From: an uncultured Planctomycetota bacterium | GTDB taxonomy: Bacteria > Planctomycetota > Phycisphaerae > UBA1845 > UTPLA1 | Assembly: GCA_900696465.1 (NCBI GenBank) | Contig: CAADGE010000046.1 | Coordinates: forward strand, 141,858-205,857 | Length of the DNA stretch: 64,000 nucleotides | Direction of reading: 5' to 3' | In this document: in pieces, positions 33,958 to 43,542 of the stretch | How the letters are laid out: every line of letters starts with the position of its first letter | How positions within the stretch are numbered: position 1 is the stretch's first letter | Notes under the pieces: model-generated | Told to the model about the DNA's origin: nothing | The model's database searches: none | Seen by the model: only the letters and a program-made list of their open reading frames with translations | Made by a program: the position numbers and the translations under genes

Positions 33958-34248
33958 TCAACCCTGCACGCCCCGTCGAACAATGCGCGCCAATCGCCAG
34001 GATTTCGTCTTGCTGATCGGGCGGCATTCGACGATTTCCACTACGTCGCCGACCCGGGCTTCGTTTCGCTCGTCGTGAACATGCAGAACGCTGCGACGCT
34101 GCTGAAACTTGCCATACTTCTCGTGCTTGACGAGCCGGTCGATGCGCACCTTGATCGTCTTGTCGCGATTGTGGGCATCCACCACCGCGATGCGGCTGCG
34201 CCGGGCGCGTCGCTTTTCGGGGGTCTGCGGGGTCTGCGTCGTTGCCAT
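33958..34248 (-). CDS. rpsQ: 30S ribosomal protein S17
   Basis: The 96-residue uS17 has the OB-fold core [20 protein letters not shown] and [20 protein letters not shown], then [20 protein letters not shown], matching the family end to end. It has an N-terminal Thr/Pro/Arg-rich extension of about 15 residues. S17 binds 16S rRNA helix 11 early in assembly. It lies between rpmC and rplN. Confidence 0.96.
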   Translation of the reverse strand: MATTQTPQTPEKRRARRSRIAVVDAHNRDKTIKVRIDRLVKHEKYGKFQQRRSVLHVHDERNEARVGDVVEIVECRPISKTKSWRLARIVRRGVQG

Positions 34249-34294
34249 GTCTCAAATCATCCCGTCCGCCGATGGCGGCCGCGTGCAACCGCCT

Positions 34295-34546
34295 CTATCG
34301 GGCGGCGCGGGCGGCCGTGCCGGCGGATTCCATATGGTACTGCTTCTGCTCGATGTTCTTCTCGCCGCGCTCACTCATCACGGTGAAGATGCGGGCGATG
34401 TCCTTCTGCGTCTTGCTCAGCTGCGAGGGGTCCTCGAGCTTTTCGGTGACGCGCTGACTGCGAAGATCGAAGAGATGGCGGCGCAGGCGATCCAGCTCCG
34501 CGTGCAGTTCCTCGGTCTTCATTTCTCGAATCTCGGATATCTTCAT
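34295..34546 (-). CDS. rpmC: 50S ribosomal protein L29
   Basis: ATG at 34546 (MKISEIREMKTEELHAELDR) gives 83 residues. The helical hairpin of uL29 is clear, with RRHLFDLRSQRVTEKLEDPS and KTQKDIARIFTVMSERGEKN. A tail of about 15 residues extends past the usual end. uL29 surrounds the polypeptide exit and helps dock trigger factor and SRP. A longer in-frame reading (from 34579) is less likely. Confidence 0.94.
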   Translation of the reverse strand: MKISEIREMKTEELHAELDRLRRHLFDLRSQRVTEKLEDPSQLSKTQKDIARIFTVMSERGEKNIEQKQYHMESAGTAARAAR

Positions 34547-34610
34547 CGCACGGTCTCGACGAATCGAATCCCTGGTCAATCGCTCCGGGGCCGACGCCGG
34601 CCCCTGACAG

Positions 34611-35030
34611 CTACAAGCCGGAGCGCCGCTTCACAAAGCGGCAGCGGTATGGCATCTTGTGCGCCACGCGCGACAACGCCTGGCGGGCCACATCCTCCGG
34701 TACGCCGCCGATCTCAAACAAAATCGTCCCGGGCTTGACGACCGCGACCCAGTAGTCCGGTTCGCCCTTGCCCTTGCCCATGCGTGTTTCGAGCGGCTTG
34801 CTCGACACGCTCTTGTGCGGAAAGATGCGAATGAAGACGCGCCCCTGCCGCTGCAGGTAGTGCGACGCACACATTCGCCCGGCCTCGATCTGGCGGCCGG
34901 AGATCCAACCGGCCTGCAGGACCTGGAGGCCGTAATCACCGTAAGCCACCGTGTTGCCGCGGGTCGCGTTGCCGCGAATCTTGCCGCGCTGGTGCTTGCG
35001 GAATTTCACTCGTGCCGGCATCAGGGCCAT
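34611..35030 (-). CDS. rplP: 50S ribosomal protein L16
   Basis: The 139-residue uL16 begins MALMPARVKFRKHQRGKIRG and contains FGDYGLQ-type GDYGLQVLQAGWISGRQIEA and RVFIRIFPHKSVSSKPLETR, with MGKGKGEPDYWVAVVKPGTI. This is the standard uL16 signature. It contacts the A-site region of the peptidyl-transferase centre. The Arg residue that is hydroxylated in E. coli L16 falls in the RGKIRG-to-MGKGKGEP span; its state cannot be read here. Confidence 0.97.
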   Translation of the reverse strand: MALMPARVKFRKHQRGKIRGNATRGNTVAYGDYGLQVLQAGWISGRQIEAGRMCASHYLQRQGRVFIRIFPHKSVSSKPLETRMGKGKGEPDYWVAVVKPGTILFEIGGVPEDVARQALSRVAHKMPYRCRFVKRRSGL

Positions 35031-35054
35031 CTGAACAACTCCTCCGCTCCGTCG

Positions 35055-35780
35055 TTATTCCTGCCGCGGTTCGGGCCGCGGGCCGCGTCCCCGACGACCG
35101 GTCGGTTCGGCGTTGTCGGCCGCTTCCAGGATGCTGTCCATGTCGCGATAGCTGCCGCGGTGCAGCCAGACGCGCACACCGATCGCCCCGTAAGTCGTGA
35201 AGCTCTGTGCGTAGCCGTAGTCCACCCAGGCCTGAAGCGTCTGCAGCGGGATGGAGCCGAGCTTCTGCGTCTCCATGCGCGACATCTCGGCGCCGCCGAG
35301 CCGGCCCTTGCAGATGATCTTGATGCCCTTGGCGCCGGCGGCGATGGAGGCATCGCAGTGCATTTTCATCAGACGGCGGAAGCTGCCGCGCTTCTTCAAC
35401 TGCTCGGCAATGTCGAGGGCGATAAGCTGGGCGTTCAGATCGGGGTTCTTGATCTCCTTGATGCTCACGCTCACCTTGCGGTCGATCAACTCCTCGAGCG
35501 CTTCACGGAGCTTGTCGACCTCGGCACCCTTGGGGCCAATGACCATGCCCGGACGGGCCGTGGCGATGACCACCTTGACTTCGTTGCGGGTGCGTTCGAT
35601 TTCCACTTCGGCGCAGCCGGCGTAAGGAGCCGTGCGGTTGAGCTTGCGGTCGATCAACTGACGGATCTTGAAATCCTCGATGAGGAACTCGGCGTAAGCG
35701 GCCTTCGGCGCGTACCAGCGCGAGCGCCAGTCCTCGGTGATGCCGATGCGAAACCCGGTTGGATGCGTCTTCTGTCCCAT
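35055..35780 (-). CDS. rpsC: 30S ribosomal protein S3
   Basis: The 241-residue uS3 starts MGQKTHPTGFRIGITEDWRS. Its KH type 2 domain carries the GxxG-type loop in RPGMVIGPKGAEVDKLREAL. The C-terminal domain contains RLGGAEMSRMETQKLGSIPL and the sequence TYGAIGVRVWLHRGSYRDMD. An Arg/Pro/Gly-rich tail ends the protein. S3 lines the mRNA entry channel. The order rplV-rpsC-rplP is standard. Confidence 0.97.
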   Translation of the reverse strand: MGQKTHPTGFRIGITEDWRSRWYAPKAAYAEFLIEDFKIRQLIDRKLNRTAPYAGCAEVEIERTRNEVKVVIATARPGMVIGPKGAEVDKLREALEELIDRKVSVSIKEIKNPDLNAQLIALDIAEQLKKRGSFRRLMKMHCDASIAAGAKGIKIICKGRLGGAEMSRMETQKLGSIPLQTLQAWVDYGYAQSFTTYGAIGVRVWLHRGSYRDMDSILEAADNAEPTGRRGRGPRPEPRQE

Positions 35781-35785
35781 GGACG

Positions 35786-36127
35786 TTACTTCCTCGGTCC
35801 TTCTCCCACCGTGACCACAATGTGGCTGGTGCGCTTGTGAATCGGATGCGCCCGGCCGCGGTCCTTCGGCTGGAAGCGCTTGATGATCGGTCCCGGATCG
35901 ACGCGGGCCTCGTGAACATAAAGCGAGCGGACGTTGGCCTCCTGTTCATCGGCGTCGGCCATGGCGGCGCGAAGCACCTTGTCCACGAGAACGCTGGCGC
36001 GTTTCCGCGTGAACTTGAGCAGCTCCAGCGCTTCTTCCACGTGCCGGTTGGCAATCAACTCGGTGACCAGCCGCGCCTTGCGCGGGCTGATGCGGGCGTA
36101 TCGATGTTTGGAGGTCCACTTCGCCAT
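35786..36127 (-). CDS. rplV: 50S ribosomal protein L22
   Basis: The 113-residue uL22 begins MAKWTSKHRYARISPRKARL. It has the alpha/beta core and the beta-hairpin region DPGPIIKRFQPKDRGRAHPI followed by HKRTSHIVVTVGEG, the loop that reaches into the exit tunnel and is a site of macrolide-resistance changes in other bacteria. It is five bases upstream of rpsC. Confidence 0.97.
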   Translation of the reverse strand: MAKWTSKHRYARISPRKARLVTELIANRHVEEALELLKFTRKRASVLVDKVLRAAMADADEQEANVRSLYVHEARVDPGPIIKRFQPKDRGRAHPIHKRTSHIVVTVGEGPRK

Positions 36128-36149
36128 GGCACTACCTGCCTAATGCGTC

Positions 36150-36437
36150 CTACTTCTTCTCTGCCGTCTCGGCCTTCTTGACGCCGCTGTGGCCGCGCCA
36201 CGTTCGCGTCGGGGAGAATTCGCCGAGCTTGTGACCGACCATGTCCTCAGTGACGAATACCTTCTTGAAAACCTTGCCATTGTGCACGTCAAACGTACGG
36301 CCGACGAACTCCGGCGGAATCGTGCACCGCCGGGCCCAGGTCTTAATGGGCTCATGGCTGCCGACGTCGATGGCCTTCATCACCTTCTCGTACAGCCGCG
36401 GATCGACGTACGGTCCTTTTTTTAAGCTGCGTCCCAT
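36150..36437 (-). CDS. rpsS: 30S ribosomal protein S19
   Basis: The 95-residue uS19 has the classic start [20 protein letters not shown] and core [20 protein letters not shown], then [20 protein letters not shown]. The C-terminal [20 protein letters not shown] also matches. It forms a complex with S13 in the small-subunit head near the A-site tRNA. Confidence 0.97.
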   Translation of the reverse strand: MGRSLKKGPYVDPRLYEKVMKAIDVGSHEPIKTWARRCTIPPEFVGRTFDVHNGKVFKKVFVTEDMVGHKLGEFSPTRTWRGHSGVKKAETAEKK

Positions 36438-36489
36438 CGTTGTTCCGTTTCGATCGCTCCTGCGATCACTCCTTCATGCTGCCCGGACG

Positions 36490-37359
36490 CTACTTACGCC
36501 GGGGTAACGATACCTGTCCGTAGCGCAAGCTCTTGCGCCGACGGAGAATCCGACGGTTTGAGTTCTTTCGTGGGTTGCGCGTCCGGCCGCCTTTGGCGAG
36601 CTTGCCGGTCGGGCTGCATGGATGCCGGCCGCCGCCGCTGCGACCTTCGCCACCACCAAGCGGGTGAGAGACCGGGTTTTGCGCCGTGCCACGCACATGC
36701 GGCCGCCGACCGAGATAGCGCTTCCGGCCGGCCTTGCCGAGAATGACGTTCTTATGCTCGAGATTACCGAGCTGACCGATCGTCGCACGGCAATCGGTGC
36801 GGACCTGCCGCATTTCACCCGAAGGAAGCACGATCGTCGCCCACAATCCTTCGCGGGCCACCAGCCGAGCAGCACCACCGGCCGTGCGAACCAGTTTGCC
36901 GCCCTGACCGGCGATCAGCTCGATGTTGTGGATGTCCATGCCGACGGGAATGTCCTTGAGCTGCATCGCACAGCCGACCTGGGGCTCGGCCTCGGGGCCG
37001 CTCATGACCTTGTCGCCGGCCTTCATCCCGTTTGGAGCGAGAATATAGCGCTGCTCGCCATCGGCGTAATTGAGCAGACCGATGAAGCAGTTGCGGTTCG
37101 GGTCGTATTCGATGGCCTCGACCGTGGCCATGACGCCGTCCTTGTTCCGCTTGAAGTCAATGATGCGGTACAGGCGTTTATGGCCGCCGCCGCGGAAGCG
37201 AGACGTCGTGAAACCCTGGTTGTTGCGACCGCCGGTCTTGTGCATCGGGCGCGTCAGGGCCTTGACCGGTCTACGGCTCTTGTCCGTCAGCTCGGCGAAG
37301 TCATTGACGCTGGACTGGCGTCGTCCGGCCGTCGTCTTCTTGTGAATCTTTACTCCCAT
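36490..37359 (-). CDS. rplB: 50S ribosomal protein L2
   Basis: The 289-residue uL2 contains [40 protein letters not shown] and [20 protein letters not shown]. The peptidyl-transferase-proximal histidine region follows ([20 protein letters not shown]). L2 is needed for subunit association and peptide-bond formation. The C-terminal basic end [20 protein letters not shown] is slightly extended compared with E. coli. Confidence 0.97.
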   Translation of the reverse strand: MGVKIHKKTTAGRRQSSVNDFAELTDKSRRPVKALTRPMHKTGGRNNQGFTTSRFRGGGHKRLYRIIDFKRNKDGVMATVEAIEYDPNRNCFIGLLNYADGEQRYILAPNGMKAGDKVMSGPEAEPQVGCAMQLKDIPVGMDIHNIELIAGQGGKLVRTAGGAARLVAREGLWATIVLPSGEMRQVRTDCRATIGQLGNLEHKNVILGKAGRKRYLGRRPHVRGTAQNPVSHPLGGGEGRSGGGRHPCSPTGKLAKGGRTRNPRKNSNRRILRRRKSLRYGQVSLPRRK

Positions 37360-37416
37360 GTCGGGCTACCTTGCATGCTGCGTCCGCGACTGTGCGGGCG
37401 ATTCATCGTGTTCTCA

Positions 37417-37728
37417 TCAGAACAGGTCAATGTGGAAGTCGGGCTCCAGGACCACCACGGCCTTTTTCCATTGCCGCGTCAAACCGTACTTGAAACGATA
37501 GCGGCGTCGCTTGCCTTTATGCATGCTCGTGCGGACATCCCGCACTTTGACGCCGTAAATCTTCTCGATCGCGTCGCGAATTTCGATCTTGTTGGCCTGA
37601 GGGTGCACCTCAAAGCTGTAAGCGCCGCCGCGACCGGCGCGACTGCGCGTCGCCGCGTGCGAGACGCGGCTCTGATGGGTGCCCTTCTCCGTCACAAGCG
37701 GCCTGCGGATGACGTGGTAGATGTCCAT
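37417..37728 (-). CDS. rplW: 50S ribosomal protein L23
   Basis: The 103-residue uL23 begins MDIYHVIRRPLVTEKGTHQS and contains YSFEVHPQANKIEIRDAIEK with IYGVKVRDVRTSMHKGKRRR, the diagnostic strand-helix and loop. About ten extra basic residues lie before YSFEV compared with short L23 proteins. L23 is the docking site for trigger factor and SRP at the tunnel exit. It is eight bases downstream of rplD. Confidence 0.96.
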   Translation of the reverse strand: MDIYHVIRRPLVTEKGTHQSRVSHAATRSRAGRGGAYSFEVHPQANKIEIRDAIEKIYGVKVRDVRTSMHKGKRRRYRFKYGLTRQWKKAVVVLEPDFHIDLF

Positions 37729-37736
37729 CTTCTCAC

Positions 37737-38390
37737 CTAGTCCTTCGCCGCAATGAGCCGGCCGGCATGCTCAGGATTCTTCTTCAACGCCTCGAAGGCC
37801 TCGGTCGTAAAGACCAGCCGCCGGGCACGAAGCACGTCGTAGGCATTCAGTTCCCAGACGGCCTTGATGCCGAAATTCGGGATGTTGCGGCTCGAAAGCT
37901 GCAGGTTGTGATCCATCGCGGCCACGGCGAGAATCGCCCCCTGATCGCTCTTGGTCGCACGCAAAATGCCAGCAAGCTCTTTCGTCTTTGGAGCGCCAAT
38001 CTTCAGTCCCTGGAGAATCACTGCCTCGCCGCTGCGGGCCTTGGCGAGGATGGCCGAATTACGGGCCAGCCGTCGCATGCTCTTGGGCAGCTTTTTCGAA
38101 TAGTCTCGCGGTACTTTGGCGAAGGCATGGCCGCCGCCGACACGCACAGGCGTTCGGAGGTTGCCGGCGCGGGCTCGACCGGTACCCTTCTGGCGGTAGA
38201 GCTTTCGCGAGGCGCCGTGGACTTCGGCACGGGTCTTGGACTTATGCGTGCCGAGCCGCAGATTGGCGCGGTAGGTAACGACGGCCTGCTTGAGCAGATC
38301 CGTACGGACGCGACCGCCGAGCACGGCCGGGTCGAGCTTCTCGCTGCCGACCTGTTCCCCTTTTGTATTGAGTACCGGTATCTCGATCAT
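37737..38390 (-). CDS. rplD: 50S ribosomal protein L4
   Basis: ATG at 38390 (MIEIPVLNTKGEQVGSEKLD) gives the normal 217 residues; the longer reading overlaps rplC. The tunnel loop is present: SKTRAEVHGASRKLYRQKGT, then GRARAGNLRTPVRVGGGHAF. The C-terminal half includes AILAKARSGEAVILQGLKIG. In E. coli L4 also represses the S10 operon by transcription termination. Here a terminator-like hairpin lies directly in front of this gene (38406-38446), leaving only a weak ribosome-binding site (AGTGAG) between the T run and the start. Confidence 0.97.
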   Translation of the reverse strand: MIEIPVLNTKGEQVGSEKLDPAVLGGRVRTDLLKQAVVTYRANLRLGTHKSKTRAEVHGASRKLYRQKGTGRARAGNLRTPVRVGGGHAFAKVPRDYSKKLPKSMRRLARNSAILAKARSGEAVILQGLKIGAPKTKELAGILRATKSDQGAILAVAAMDHNLQLSSRNIPNFGIKAVWELNAYDVLRARRLVFTTEAFEALKKNPEHAGRLIAAKD

Positions 38391-38405
38391 CTCACTACCG
38401 TCGTT

Positions 38406-38446
38406 AAACAAAAAAGGCCGTCGCGGCCATCGGCCGCACGACCTTT
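38406..38446 (-). terminator. Intra-operon intrinsic-terminator-like hairpin between rplC and rplD
   Basis: On the minus strand an AAAGGTCGTGCGGCC / GGCCGCGACGGCCTTT stem (38413-38446, three-base loop, one bulge, one G-U pair) is followed by TTTTTTGTTT (38406-38415). This is the full signature of a Rho-independent terminator. It begins eight bases after the rplC stop (38455) and ends 16 bases before the rplD ATG (38390). It may act as an attenuator that adjusts the ratio of L3 to the rest of the operon, possibly in response to L4. That role is inference. Confidence 0.75.
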
Positions 38447-38454
38447 CACCTCCG

Positions 38455-39105
38455 TCATCCCTTGGTCTTTGCCTTTGATACGATAAGGTAACCATTGCGC
38501 GGGCCCGGTACGACGCCGGCGATCAGCAGCAGGTTGCGATCCTTATCGACCGAGACCAGCTTCTGGTTGCGCACGGTGCATCGCTCGTTGCCCATTCGCC
38601 CGGCCATGCGCTTGCCCTTCTTGATGCAGCGGCCCAGACCGCGATTACCCGAAGAGCCAATGCCGCCGGGCGAGCGATGCTTGCGCTCGGTGCCGTGCGA
38701 GCCGGGCTGGCCGCCGAAATTGTGCCGCTTCATGACGCCCTGGGTGCCTTTGCCGATCGAAGTCCCGACGACGTCGACAAACTTCACGCCGAGTTCCTCA
38801 AAGATCTCGACCGTGACCACGTCGCCCGCCGACTTGTCGGTGGGCTTGGCCAGGCGAACCTCCCGGACAAACCGCTGCGGCACGCTGCCGGCCTTGCGGG
38901 CATGGCCGATCTGCGGGCGCGTGGAACGGCTGGCCCGTGCCTTCTCGAATCCGAGCTGCACGGCTTCGTAGCCGTCGGTGTCCTTCGTCTTCACCTGAAG
39001 AATCGGGCAGGGCCCGGCTTCGATGACCGTCACCGGGATGGAGCTGCCGTCCTCCGCGAAGACGCGCGTCATTCCGACTTTCTTTCCGAGTATGGCCGCG
39101 TTCAT
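38455..39105 (-). CDS. rplC: 50S ribosomal protein L3
   Basis: The 216-residue uL3 begins [20 protein letters not shown]. It contains [20 protein letters not shown] and [20 protein letters not shown], the loop approaching the peptidyl-transferase centre, followed by [21 protein letters not shown]3 is one of two initiators of large-subunit assembly. The gene lies after rpsJ (133-base spacer) and before a terminator-like hairpin. Confidence 0.97.
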   Translation of the reverse strand: MNAAILGKKVGMTRVFAEDGSSIPVTVIEAGPCPILQVKTKDTDGYEAVQLGFEKARASRSTRPQIGHARKAGSVPQRFVREVRLAKPTDKSAGDVVTVEIFEELGVKFVDVVGTSIGKGTQGVMKRHNFGGQPGSHGTERKHRSPGGIGSSGNRGLGRCIKKGKRMAGRMGNERCTVRNQKLVSVDKDRNLLLIAGVVPGPRNGYLIVSKAKTKG

Positions 39106-39238
39106 GGCGATACGTTATCCCTTACCTTTTGCGCTTTGCAGGTTCGCGCGATAAGGCTCACGCGACAAACTTTCTTCAAAATAGGAAACGAGGTCCGGAT
39201 GCCGATTTCGGTGCCAACGTCAGGTCACCGATCCTGCA

Positions 39239-39547
39239 TCACGCCTTGATTTTTACAAACACGCCTGCCGGCACCACCAACCGATTCAGCGCCTCCACCG
39301 TGCGCGCCGTCGGATCAAAAATATCAATCACCCGCTTGTGCGTCCGCATCTCGAACTGCTCACGCGACTTCTTGTCGATGTGAGGACTGCGAAGCACCGT
39401 GTACCGTTCGATCCGCGTCGGCAGCGGGATGGGACCGCGCACCCGGGCATTCGTTCGCTTCGCGTGCTCGACGATTTCCTTCGCTGAAAGATCCAGCGCC
39501 GTACTGTCGTAGGCCTCCATCCGAATGCGAATGCGATCCAATGCCAC
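39239..39547 (-). CDS. rpsJ: 30S ribosomal protein S10
   Basis: A GTG start at 39547 (reading [20 protein letters not shown]) is chosen because GGGA lies seven bases upstream and the 102-residue product matches S10 length. An in-frame TTG at 39598 would add 17 unusual residues. The core [20 protein letters not shown] and [20 protein letters not shown] are diagnostic of uS10/NusE. S10 also acts in antitermination with NusB. A good promoter lies upstream at 39612-39639. Confidence 0.95.
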   Translation of the reverse strand: MALDRIRIRMEAYDSTALDLSAKEIVEHAKRTNARVRGPIPLPTRIERYTVLRSPHIDKKSREQFEMRTHKRVIDIFDPTARTVEALNRLVVPAGVFVKIKA

Positions 39548-39611
39548 GTTGCGTTCCCGACTCTTCGTCCGACCGTTTCGCCCGCCCACTTCGGGCAAGG
39601 CAAGACCGGAC

Positions 39612-39639
39612 AGCGTACCAGAGTTCCCAGTGTTGTCAA
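39612..39639 (-). promoter_or_regulatory. Sigma-70-type promoter for the S10 operon
   Basis: On the minus strand a perfect -35 TTGACA (39634-39639) is separated by 16 bases from TACGCT (39612-39617), which keeps the TAnnnT core of the -10 box. The predicted transcription start is near 39605, about 58 bases before the rpsJ GTG at 39547. This is one of the clearest promoters in the window and fits a highly expressed ribosomal operon separate from fusA. Confidence 0.7.
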
Positions 39640-39741
39640 GCGAGGCAAACCGGATTCTCGATCCAGATCGACCTTACCGTAACCTATTGCGATACAAAAA
39701 GTTGCATGCGCGAAAGCGGTAAACGCCTGCGGGGGCTCGAT

Positions 39742-41874
<2,133 letters not shown>

Positions 41875-41942
41875 GTCAGCGGGCTGCTTTCTATGTAGTC
41901 ATGATCTAGGTTTCGGGGAATAGTCTATCGGCAGGTGTGCAT

Positions 41943-41986
41943 AAAACAAAAAGTGCCGCGATTGCACAAGGCAACCGCGGCACTTT
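41943..41986 (-). terminator. Intrinsic terminator of the PEP-CTERM gene
   Basis: On the minus strand a perfect 11-bp stem (41950-41960 with 41976-41986) continues, after one mismatch, into a further four pairs. It is followed by TTTTTGTTTT (41943-41952). It lies 57 bases after the stop codon of the PEP-CTERM gene and ahead of fusA, which isolates the two transcription units. Confidence 0.88.
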
Positions 41987-42042
41987 GCGAATCACAAGAT
42001 TTCGAAGAGATCAAAGGGCTACTCAGGCCCCGATCAATCTTC

Positions 42043-42612
42043 TTACCGCCGTCGGCGGATCAGGCAGAGGGCGCCACCGGCCAGCAGGGCCAGCGTAGCG
42101 GGCTCGGGAACAACACTCACCGTAAGAGCATAGTTGCCCGACTCCACGTGACTACCGGTCCAGCCGAAATCCGGGAAACCGGAAACCCAGATGTAATACG
42201 TGACGGATTCGTCCGCGAGGTATCGGACAGCCGAACCGCGAACAAAACCAGCACTATTGCCATCGCTGCCAGCATCATCATTGGCGACGAGTGTGACACC
42301 AGCGGCCTTCGTGACGCGAAGCAGCGTGTCCGGTGCGTTGCCGAACGGGCTGAGCGGCGTGGTGATCGCCGTCAGGACACAGCCAGCAGGCAGGACGACG
42401 CTGAAGACGTCCACATCGCCAGCGGCCAGCGAGCCAAGGCCGACATCCGCAGATACATTGCAGTTGCCTGCGTTCCAGTCGGCGTTCGAACTGATCAGAG
42501 GGTTCGCACCCGCGATCGTGTTGTTCGCACCAGTGTCGAAACCGACGAAAATAGCGTTCGCCGGTGCGACGACCAGAAGTACAAGTGCCGTGATAAGAGC
42601 TGTGATCCGCAT
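42043..42612 (-). CDS. PEP-CTERM sorting-domain exported protein
   Basis: The 189-residue protein has an N-terminal signal peptide (MRITALITALVLLVVAPANA) and a beta-rich middle with two Cys (NCNVSADVG ... LPAGCVL). It ends in a complete PEP-CTERM tripartite signal: VPEPATLALLAGGALCLI followed by RRRR. PEP-CTERM proteins are recognised by exosortase, cleaved at the PEP motif and delivered to the surface, often with exopolysaccharide. GGAGGAG lies just upstream of the ATG, and the gene has its own promoter and terminator, so it is a self-contained, probably well-expressed unit. The precise function of the middle domain is unknown. Confidence 0.9.
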   Translation of the reverse strand: MRITALITALVLLVVAPANAIFVGFDTGANNTIAGANPLISSNADWNAGNCNVSADVGLGSLAAGDVDVFSVVLPAGCVLTAITTPLSPFGNAPDTLLRVTKAAGVTLVANDDAGSDGNSAGFVRGSAVRYLADESVTYYIWVSGFPDFGWTGSHVESGNYALTVSVVPEPATLALLAGGALCLIRRRR

Positions 42613-42704
42613 TTTATCTCCTCCGATTTTCGAATGCCCCTCCGGGCATGCAATGCTTCTGACCCTGTCCCTTTCCGTTTGAGTCCACTCCGACTCAAGG
42701 GCCT

Positions 42705-42733
42705 AGCTTATCAGATTGGCGTAGTCGAGTCAA
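42705..42733 (-). promoter_or_regulatory. Promoter of the PEP-CTERM gene
   Basis: On the minus strand -35 TTGACT (42728-42733) is 17 bases from -10 TAAGCT (42705-42710), which is preceded by an extended TG dinucleotide (TGnTAAGCT). The expected start is near 42698, about 85 bases before the ATG. A 7-bp inverted repeat (TTGAGTC/GACTCAA, 42679-42698) covers the start site and could be an operator or a 5' mRNA stem. Confidence 0.62.
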
Positions 42734-43190
42734 TACTTTCCGGCGTAAAATTCGATTGAAAAATCGCAACAACCCATTCAGGATTTACGCGCAGTTCCGT
42801 GATCGGACACCTAGCCATAACTATCCATAAAATAAAGTTTTGCGGAACTCAGTAGGTCAAAAAAGCGACTCGAATTATCCGTCACGGAACTGCGGGATGA
42901 CCGAGAAAACCGGCCAGCTTCTCCATCTCCTGCCCGGTGAGCTGTGGGCATTGTCTAACTGTACTGAATAGGCACGAAACGCACGAAATTCAGTTCCCGG
43001 ACTACCCTCGTCAAACGACTCAGGTGGGCTTCTTCAAGCCAGCCAGAGAACCTCGTGAAGCGTCGAGCGACTCCCCGGATGGCTGGGACTACCGGGCGTC
43101 GTGCCGGACCTGTCCAGGCCATCCGATAATTCAGAATTGACTCCATACCACTTCGCCGACGCCCTTGGGCCATCCGCACGGCCATAATGC
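42734..43190. other. Non-coding spacer with no supported gene
   Basis: About 460 bases between the PEP-CTERM promoter and the rpmF promoter. I see no credible gene: the short open frames on both strands match no family and have no ribosome-binding sites. The left part (42790-42894) is AT-rich and bounded by a perfect 13-bp inverted repeat (listed separately). The right part is ordinary GC-rich sequence. Confidence 0.6.
42790..42894. repeat. 105-bp AT-rich segment with 13-bp terminal inverted repeats
   Basis: CGCAGTTCCGTGA at 42790-42802 is the exact reverse complement of TCACGGAACTGCG at 42882-42894. After a one-base bulge the pairing continues for four more bases (804-807 with 878-881). The roughly 80 bases inside are AT-rich compared with the surroundings and contain a third related half-site (GCGGAACT at 42842). 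No clear target-site duplication flanks it. It could be a small non-autonomous element, a structured RNA or a paired binding site. Confidence 0.5.
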
Positions 43191-43219
43191 TTGACAGTCG
43201 CATGGAATGTCCCTAGATT
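43191..43219 (+). promoter_or_regulatory. Sigma-70-type promoter of the rpmF-plsX-fab operon
   Basis: -35 TTGACA (43191-43196) is a perfect match, with a 17-base spacer and -10 TAGATT (43214-43219, four of six). The predicted transcription start, near 43226, leaves a leader of about 120 bases before the rpmF ATG at 43350. Confidence 0.68.
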
Positions 43220-43349
43220 GCCTGGTTTGGCTTGAAACCAACTTCAGAGGATGGGTGGTGCGGGATGGTCCTACCCGGAGCAGCCGCAGCAATGCGACCC
43301 GGGCCTGTGGAACAAAGTAACTGAACCGGCATCCCCGACAGGTGACAAA

Positions 43350-43535
43350 ATGCTACCGGCGAGAAGGTCCAGCAAATCCATGACCCGGAAGCGCAGGTCA
43401 CACCATGCCCTGCGTCCGGTGAATACGACCGCATGCCCGAAGTGCGGGACGGCCCGACTGCCGCATCGCGCGTGTGCGAACTGCGGTTACTACACGTCCA
43501 AGGTATCGCTGAAGATCGAGACCGAGGAGTCGTAA
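43350..43535 (+). CDS. rpmF: 50S ribosomal protein L32
   Basis: ATG at 43350 has AGGTG five bases upstream and gives 61 residues. The N-terminus MLPARRSSKSMTRKRRSHHA resembles the basic bL32 start. The zinc ribbon has CPKCGTARLPHRACANCGYY with two Cys pairs, and the protein ends in KIETEES. bL32 is a small exit-tunnel-side protein. Placement before plsX and fab genes is widely conserved in bacteria and couples ribosome and membrane-lipid synthesis. Confidence 0.93.
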   Translation: MLPARRSSKSMTRKRRSHHALRPVNTTACPKCGTARLPHRACANCGYYTSKVSLKIETEES

Positions 43536-43542
43536 CACGACC

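Noticed and set aside
41875-41942. Promoter for fusA (TAGACT as -10 with TTGTTT as -35)
   Set aside because: The -35 would coincide with the T run of the upstream terminator and matches poorly; I could not support it.
42937-43203. Short open frames on both strands in the PEP-CTERM to rpmF spacer
   Set aside because: They match no family, overlap one another and have no start signals; the plus-strand one stops before the rpmF promoter.
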